The position numbers were made by a program, and so were the translations under genes. This document shows, piece after piece, positions 42,568 to 45,567 of a stretch of 45,567 nucleotides of DNA (the stretch's first letter is position 1; every line of letters begins with the position of its first letter). The stretch spans positions 1-45,567 of IMG/VR virus record IMGVR_UViG_3300012685_000008; one strand, given 5' to 3'. Below the pieces are notes generated by a model. The model saw nothing but the letters and a program-made list of their open reading frames with translations, was not told where the DNA came from and did no database searches. This stretch comes from a virus.

Positions 42568-43572
42568 ATGCGCAAGACCCTGATTGCTATGGGAGCTGCT
42601 GTGCTCCTGCTGCTCACCGCATGCCAAGTCAACTGGACCAGTGACAACGGAACGCAAGGGAGTGTGTCATGCCCACCGATTCCAACCCAAGTGACAGTTG
42701 TCCAGACCTTTTCGTGTACCGGAGTGGTGTCACCCAGCTCCACTGTATTGCCAACCACGATGACTCCCGTCACCACCTCTACGAGTACTACGAGCTTACC
42801 CTCTCCGTCCACGTACCCTACAGTGGCGACGACGGGTGTCTCTGCCAACCAAGGATTCGTTGAGCACAACGGCGACCTTACCCTAACGCAATCAGGGTCT
42901 TACGACCGCTTGCACGTGTTTGGGTCTCTCATCGTGAACGCTCCGAATGTGCACTTGACCAACTCTTGGGTTGAGGGCAGCGCAGGTACAGAGGAAGCCA
43001 TCGTGAACAACGGTGTGGGCTTCACTCTCACGGATGTCACGATTGGTAAGACCACGGGGTGCAATCCTCAGCCTGGCATTGGTGAGCATGATTACACTGC
43101 TCTTAGAGTTCGCATTCAGAGTATGGGTGATGGCTTCCGCGTGAGTGGCAACAACGTCACTGCGACTAATTCATATGTGCAAACGTGCGATGACGCCAAT
43201 AACCATGATGATGGTATGCAGGCATATTGCCCTGGGACCACGTGCTCTAATGTGATGTTCAAGCACAACTACTTGAGTGTGTATGGTACTCGCAACTACA
43301 CTGCTCCACTATTTGGGGGTTCCAACCCTGGTGGCTCCAATGGCCAGTTGGCTAATAGTGTATTCAATGACAATCTGCTCAATGGCGGAGTATTCAGCCT
43401 CTACCTCTACAGCAGTACATTGCAAGTGACCAACAACAAGATCATCAATGGGCACTGGACTTACGCACCCATTGACGCCAGCTCTTGTGTGGGCTTTGCC
43501 AACAACACCATTGTAACCGTGGATGTGAACAACAACATCACCCGCACGATTGGGCCAGCTAACTGCGCATGA
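42568..43572 (+). CDS. secreted lipoprotein with right-handed beta-helix-like domain, 334 aa
   Basis: A signal peptide with a good lipobox (MRKTLIAMGAAVLLLLTAC, Cys at 19) anchors the protein to the host membrane outer face. A Ser/Thr/Pro linker (residues about 45-90) follows, then a domain of short repeated Asn/Val/Thr strands (LIVNAPNVHLTNSWVEG, VTATNSYVQTC, NVMFKHNYLSV, LQVTNNKIING) as in parallel beta-helix polysaccharide-binding or lyase proteins. HDDGMQAYC may be an active or binding loop. aaggagctcaa upstream; a weak candidate promoter lies near 42483-42510. Its stop overlaps the glycosidase start. Confidence 0.7.
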   Translation: MRKTLIAMGAAVLLLLTACQVNWTSDNGTQGSVSCPPIPTQVTVVQTFSCTGVVSPSSTVLPTTMTPVTTSTSTTSLPSPSTYPTVATTGVSANQGFVEHNGDLTLTQSGSYDRLHVFGSLIVNAPNVHLTNSWVEGSAGTEEAIVNNGVGFTLTDVTIGKTTGCNPQPGIGEHDYTALRVRIQSMGDGFRVSGNNVTATNSYVQTCDDANNHDDGMQAYCPGTTCSNVMFKHNYLSVYGTRNYTAPLFGGSNPGGSNGQLANSVFNDNLLNGGVFSLYLYSSTLQVTNNKIINGHWTYAPIDASSCVGFANNTIVTVDVNNNITRTIGPANCA

Positions 43573-44555
43573 CTATCCTAATTGGGCAAGCGCTCAACAA
43601 TGACGACCGCACCCCCACCAGTGACCAATTGCTCAGCATCCCTAAGATGCCAGCGGTCATCCAAGTAAACGTCATGGTGGGTTCCGGCGACAACCAGTCA
43701 TACAACACCGTTAACCTTGCCTACGCCACTAAGCACCTCAACGCCGGTGGCACGGTTGTGGTCGCGGCTCACTACCCGAACCCCCTCAGCACTGTGCAGA
43801 ACATCAGCTCTGCCTGGGTGGCCAACCAGTCGGCCCGTAAGCCCTCCTACGCGACGTTCACCGTGGCCCAGATGAAGTTGTTCACCGGCTGCACCAACGT
43901 GCTCACGAGCTTCCTCAAGGCGTTGCCTACGCAAGGTAGGGTCATCGTGCGCCTGTTCCATGAGGCCGGTGGCTTGCACTTCTGGTGGGGTCGTGATGTC
44001 GCAACACCTGGGCAGAGTGAATCCAACGTCAAGTCCATGTTTGTGGGCGTGCGCCAGGCGTGCTTGAATGTGCGTCCTAACACATTGTTTGGGTTCAGTG
44101 GTGCAATGAGCTGGTACTCACCCATTGACTACGGCTATCCGGGATCCGCTTACGCGGATTATGTGGGTGCATCCTTGTACTCAACCTCTCTAACCTTTGC
44201 GCACTCCTATGATTGGAGTGCGCTACTCGCATTGGGTAAGCCCGTGTTCCTCTTTGAGGTCGGCGCTGATGAAGGCACAGGGACCATTCTTGATGGCAAT
44301 ACCGTCGAAGCGTTCACGAAAGCACATCCGCAATTGGCTGGCATGTGTTTCTGGACGGACGTATATTCGCTTTACAAGATGGTGAATCTTACGGTTCTGG
44401 TAGGTGATCCAAATCTCGGTTGGCTGGTTCCGTTAACATCAACCGTTGCGGCTGTGAATGTCCTTGGTTCTTTCACTTCGCTATCAGCGGCTAAGGCCGC
44501 ATATCCCAATGCTACATTCACCGTTTGGCCATTGCCAAGCGTACCTAATTCATAA
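43569..44555 (+). CDS. GH26 mannanase-like glycoside hydrolase, 328 aa
   Basis: The segment GRVIVRLFHEAGGLHFWWGR matches the GH26 acid/base region (H-E-x-x-G-x-W/F-F-W-W-G), and GKPVFLFEVGADEG matches the nucleophile strand. Between them YVGASLY and an (alpha/beta)8-like arrangement agree. No signal peptide is present, so the protein may be part of the virion or act on intracellular or later-released glycan. It begins with ATGA overlap after the lipoprotein and ends with a Thr/Val-rich C-terminal segment (residues about 285-328) that could attach to the particle. Substrate is unknown; mannan or lipomannan of the actinobacterial envelope is an inference. Confidence 0.7.
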   Translation: MTILIGQALNNDDRTPTSDQLLSIPKMPAVIQVNVMVGSGDNQSYNTVNLAYATKHLNAGGTVVVAAHYPNPLSTVQNISSAWVANQSARKPSYATFTVAQMKLFTGCTNVLTSFLKALPTQGRVIVRLFHEAGGLHFWWGRDVATPGQSESNVKSMFVGVRQACLNVRPNTLFGFSGAMSWYSPIDYGYPGSAYADYVGASLYSTSLTFAHSYDWSALLALGKPVFLFEVGADEGTGTILDGNTVEAFTKAHPQLAGMCFWTDVYSLYKMVNLTVLVGDPNLGWLVPLTSTVAAVNVLGSFTSLSAAKAAYPNATFTVWPLPSVPNS

Positions 44556-44564
44556 GGACATTCA

Positions 44565-44903
44565 ATGGCCGTTGCTCTTACCCCTGTTTACGCCAATCGC
44601 ACTAACACTGCGACTCCGCTGGTTATCGGCGCTGGTGTTACCCCAGATGTTGCTACCACTACGTTCTCCAATGATGGATCTACATTCCTTGTCATCGTGA
44701 ATGGCGCTACGTCAGCGACTTGCACCCCCACGCTAGTCACTGGTGTTGATGGGCTAGTTCAGACGGGGCGCACGTACACGCTCGCAGCGTCGGGTACTAC
44801 GGTGATTGGTCCATTCCCAGTGGGAACCTATGGTCAGACCTGTACCTTCGCGTTCAGCAACGTCACGACCGTTAAGGCTGTTGCGATGGGGTTCCAAAAC
44901 TAA
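44565..44903 (+). CDS. small beta-rich protein, decoration-like, 112 aa
   Basis: MAVALTPVYANRTNTATPLV, then TTTFSNDGSTFLVIVNGATS and TYTLAASGTTVIGPFPVGTY and a final AFSNVTTVKAVAMGF. This Thr/Val-rich pattern is like head-fibre or decoration proteins of actinophages, in which GPFPxxxY is common. aaggacattcaatg around the start. It follows the glycosidase, so it may be a virion-surface module. Confidence 0.6.
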   Translation: MAVALTPVYANRTNTATPLVIGAGVTPDVATTTFSNDGSTFLVIVNGATSATCTPTLVTGVDGLVQTGRTYTLAASGTTVIGPFPVGTYGQTCTFAFSNVTTVKAVAMGFQN

Positions 44904-44924
44904 TGTGATATGGAGGCGTTGAAT

Positions 44925-45086
44925 ATGGCTCGTCCTAAGTTGGATTCTACAAAGGCTCGCGAATTGCTTGCCCTAGCAGAGGCCTCAATTACAAGTCAAA
45001 TTCAACGCCAATTCCTAATTGATTTAGCAGACCGATATATTGAATTGGCTAAACTATCTCCATTGAATAGTGGGGATAGTGCCTAA
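44925..45086 (+). CDS. hypothetical protein, 53 aa
   Basis: tggaggcgttgaat precedes the ATG. It starts MARPKLDSTKARELLALAEA and continues as helical segments to the end. Short proteins of this kind often precede HNH genes in actinophages. Its end overlaps the HNH gene. Confidence 0.6.
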   Translation: MARPKLDSTKARELLALAEASITSQIQRQFLIDLADRYIELAKLSPLNSGDSA

Positions 45087-45477
45087 CTATCCTAGGCCCT
45101 TCTGCTGCATACGCTTCCCACCATGCCCTAATAAGGCGGGGCATAGGAGTGGCAGGTGTGATGAGCATGAGCGTGCATACCAACGCCCCTTTGATAGGGA
45201 ACGTGGCAGTGGTGGCCAGCGTGGTTGGTCTAAGCAGTGGGCTACATTCCGTAAGCAGTACCTCTTGCTACATCCACGCTGTGAGTGTACTGTGTGTATA
45301 GCTAAGCCCTATTGGGCTAGGCCTATAGCTACTGACATAGACCACATCGATGGCACTGGACGTGGTGGTGCACGCGCATATGATGTCACTAACCTACGTG
45401 CCATGAGCCATGAGCATCACAGCCAACGTACTGCGCGCGATCAGCCGGGTGGGTGGGCCAGGCGCGACACCGATTGA
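45079..45477 (+). CDS. HNH endonuclease, packaging-associated
   Basis: The GTG at 45079 is preferred (an earlier GTG at 45070 is in frame). CDEHERAYQRPFDRERGSGG, then GWSKQWATFRKQYLLLHPRC, then two Cys, IDHIDG (HNH His/Asp) and a final HEHHSQRT. This is the arrangement of HNH nucleases encoded next to small terminase genes in many cos phages, where they take part in DNA packaging. On a circular map it lies about 0.55 kb before terS, which supports that role. Confidence 0.88.
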   Translation: MPNYPRPFCCIRFPPCPNKAGHRSGRCDEHERAYQRPFDRERGSGGQRGWSKQWATFRKQYLLLHPRCECTVCIAKPYWARPIATDIDHIDGTGRGGARAYDVTNLRAMSHEHHSQRTARDQPGGWARRDTD

Positions 45478-45499
45478 GTAAAGAAAATGATCTTTGCAT

Positions 45500-45528
45500 A
45501 CCCCTTGCATATCTACGCAAAAAGGGGT
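45500..45528 (+). terminator. terminal hairpin near the right end, possible cos-region element
   Basis: ACCCCTT/AAGGGGT with a further GC pair inside (45500-45508 with 45517-45528, one side carrying extra A) lies 22 nt after the HNH stop. It could be a terminator for the late operon or a packaging-site element. The last 40 bases and the first 70 of the window carry no gene. Confidence 0.45.
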
Positions 45529-45567
45529 AGGGGGTGATGCAAAATCTCTACAAACTCTTGCGATGCC

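Noticed and set aside
1-45567. CRISPR array, insertion sequence or integrase/attachment site
   Set aside because: I found no regularly spaced repeats, no transposase or recombinase motifs and no core-site duplication; the only inverted repeats long enough are those at 942-1575, which hold no transposase.

Overview
The window looks like an essentially complete genome of a tailed, long non-contractile-tailed (siphovirus-type) bacteriophage. The order terminase, portal, protease, capsid, connectors, tail tube, frameshifted chaperones, tape measure, minor tail and lysis genes is classic. A DUF1906-type lysin, an r1t-type holin, frequent GTG/TTG starts and strong GGAGG ribosome sites point to an actinobacterial host, but the host cannot be proven from the sequence. 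I see no integrase, excisionase or immunity repressor, so a lytic lifestyle is the simplest reading.

Layout. (1) 71-19350, plus strand: packaging, head, connector and tail genes, interrupted by a two-gene minus-strand cassette (1041-1432) lying between the small and large terminase genes. (2) 19347-21766: a minus-strand secreted-protein gene with its own promoter, then a lysis cassette ending in a strong terminator (21771-21810). (3) 21817-28549, minus strand: tightly overlapping early genes including endonuclease VII, a RusA-like resolvase, zinc-finger proteins, a HAD phosphatase, a nucleotide-hydrolase-like protein, a possible ssDNA-binding protein and a PD-(D/E)XK/Cas4-like exonuclease that appears to start with CTG. 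(4) 28633-34523, plus strand: primase-helicase, four small barrel-like proteins, family A DNA polymerase and tiny basic or zinc-binding proteins. (5) 34621-41407: an RNA-repair block (two RNA ligases plus a T4-type polynucleotide kinase/phosphatase) among many small and membrane proteins. (6) 41408-42567: a protein-free tRNA island. (7) 42568-45477: a beta-helix-like lipoprotein, a GH26-mannanase-like enzyme, a small decoration-like protein, and an HNH nuclease at the right end, which on a circular or cos map sits beside the small terminase gene.

How it fits together. The ligases and end-healing kinase/phosphatase, with recognisable tRNAs for Leu, Pro, Trp, Met, Gln and Asn plus two damaged or aberrant tRNA-like loci, form a plausible tRNA replacement-and-repair system against host anticodon nucleases. 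The other stand-out signals are a 49-bp inverted copy of the terminase large-subunit promoter and start region flanking the minus-strand cassette, the lipoprotein/glycosidase pair, three tandem tail-fibre-like paralogues, and several promoters placed so that transcripts would be leaderless or start at unusual codons.
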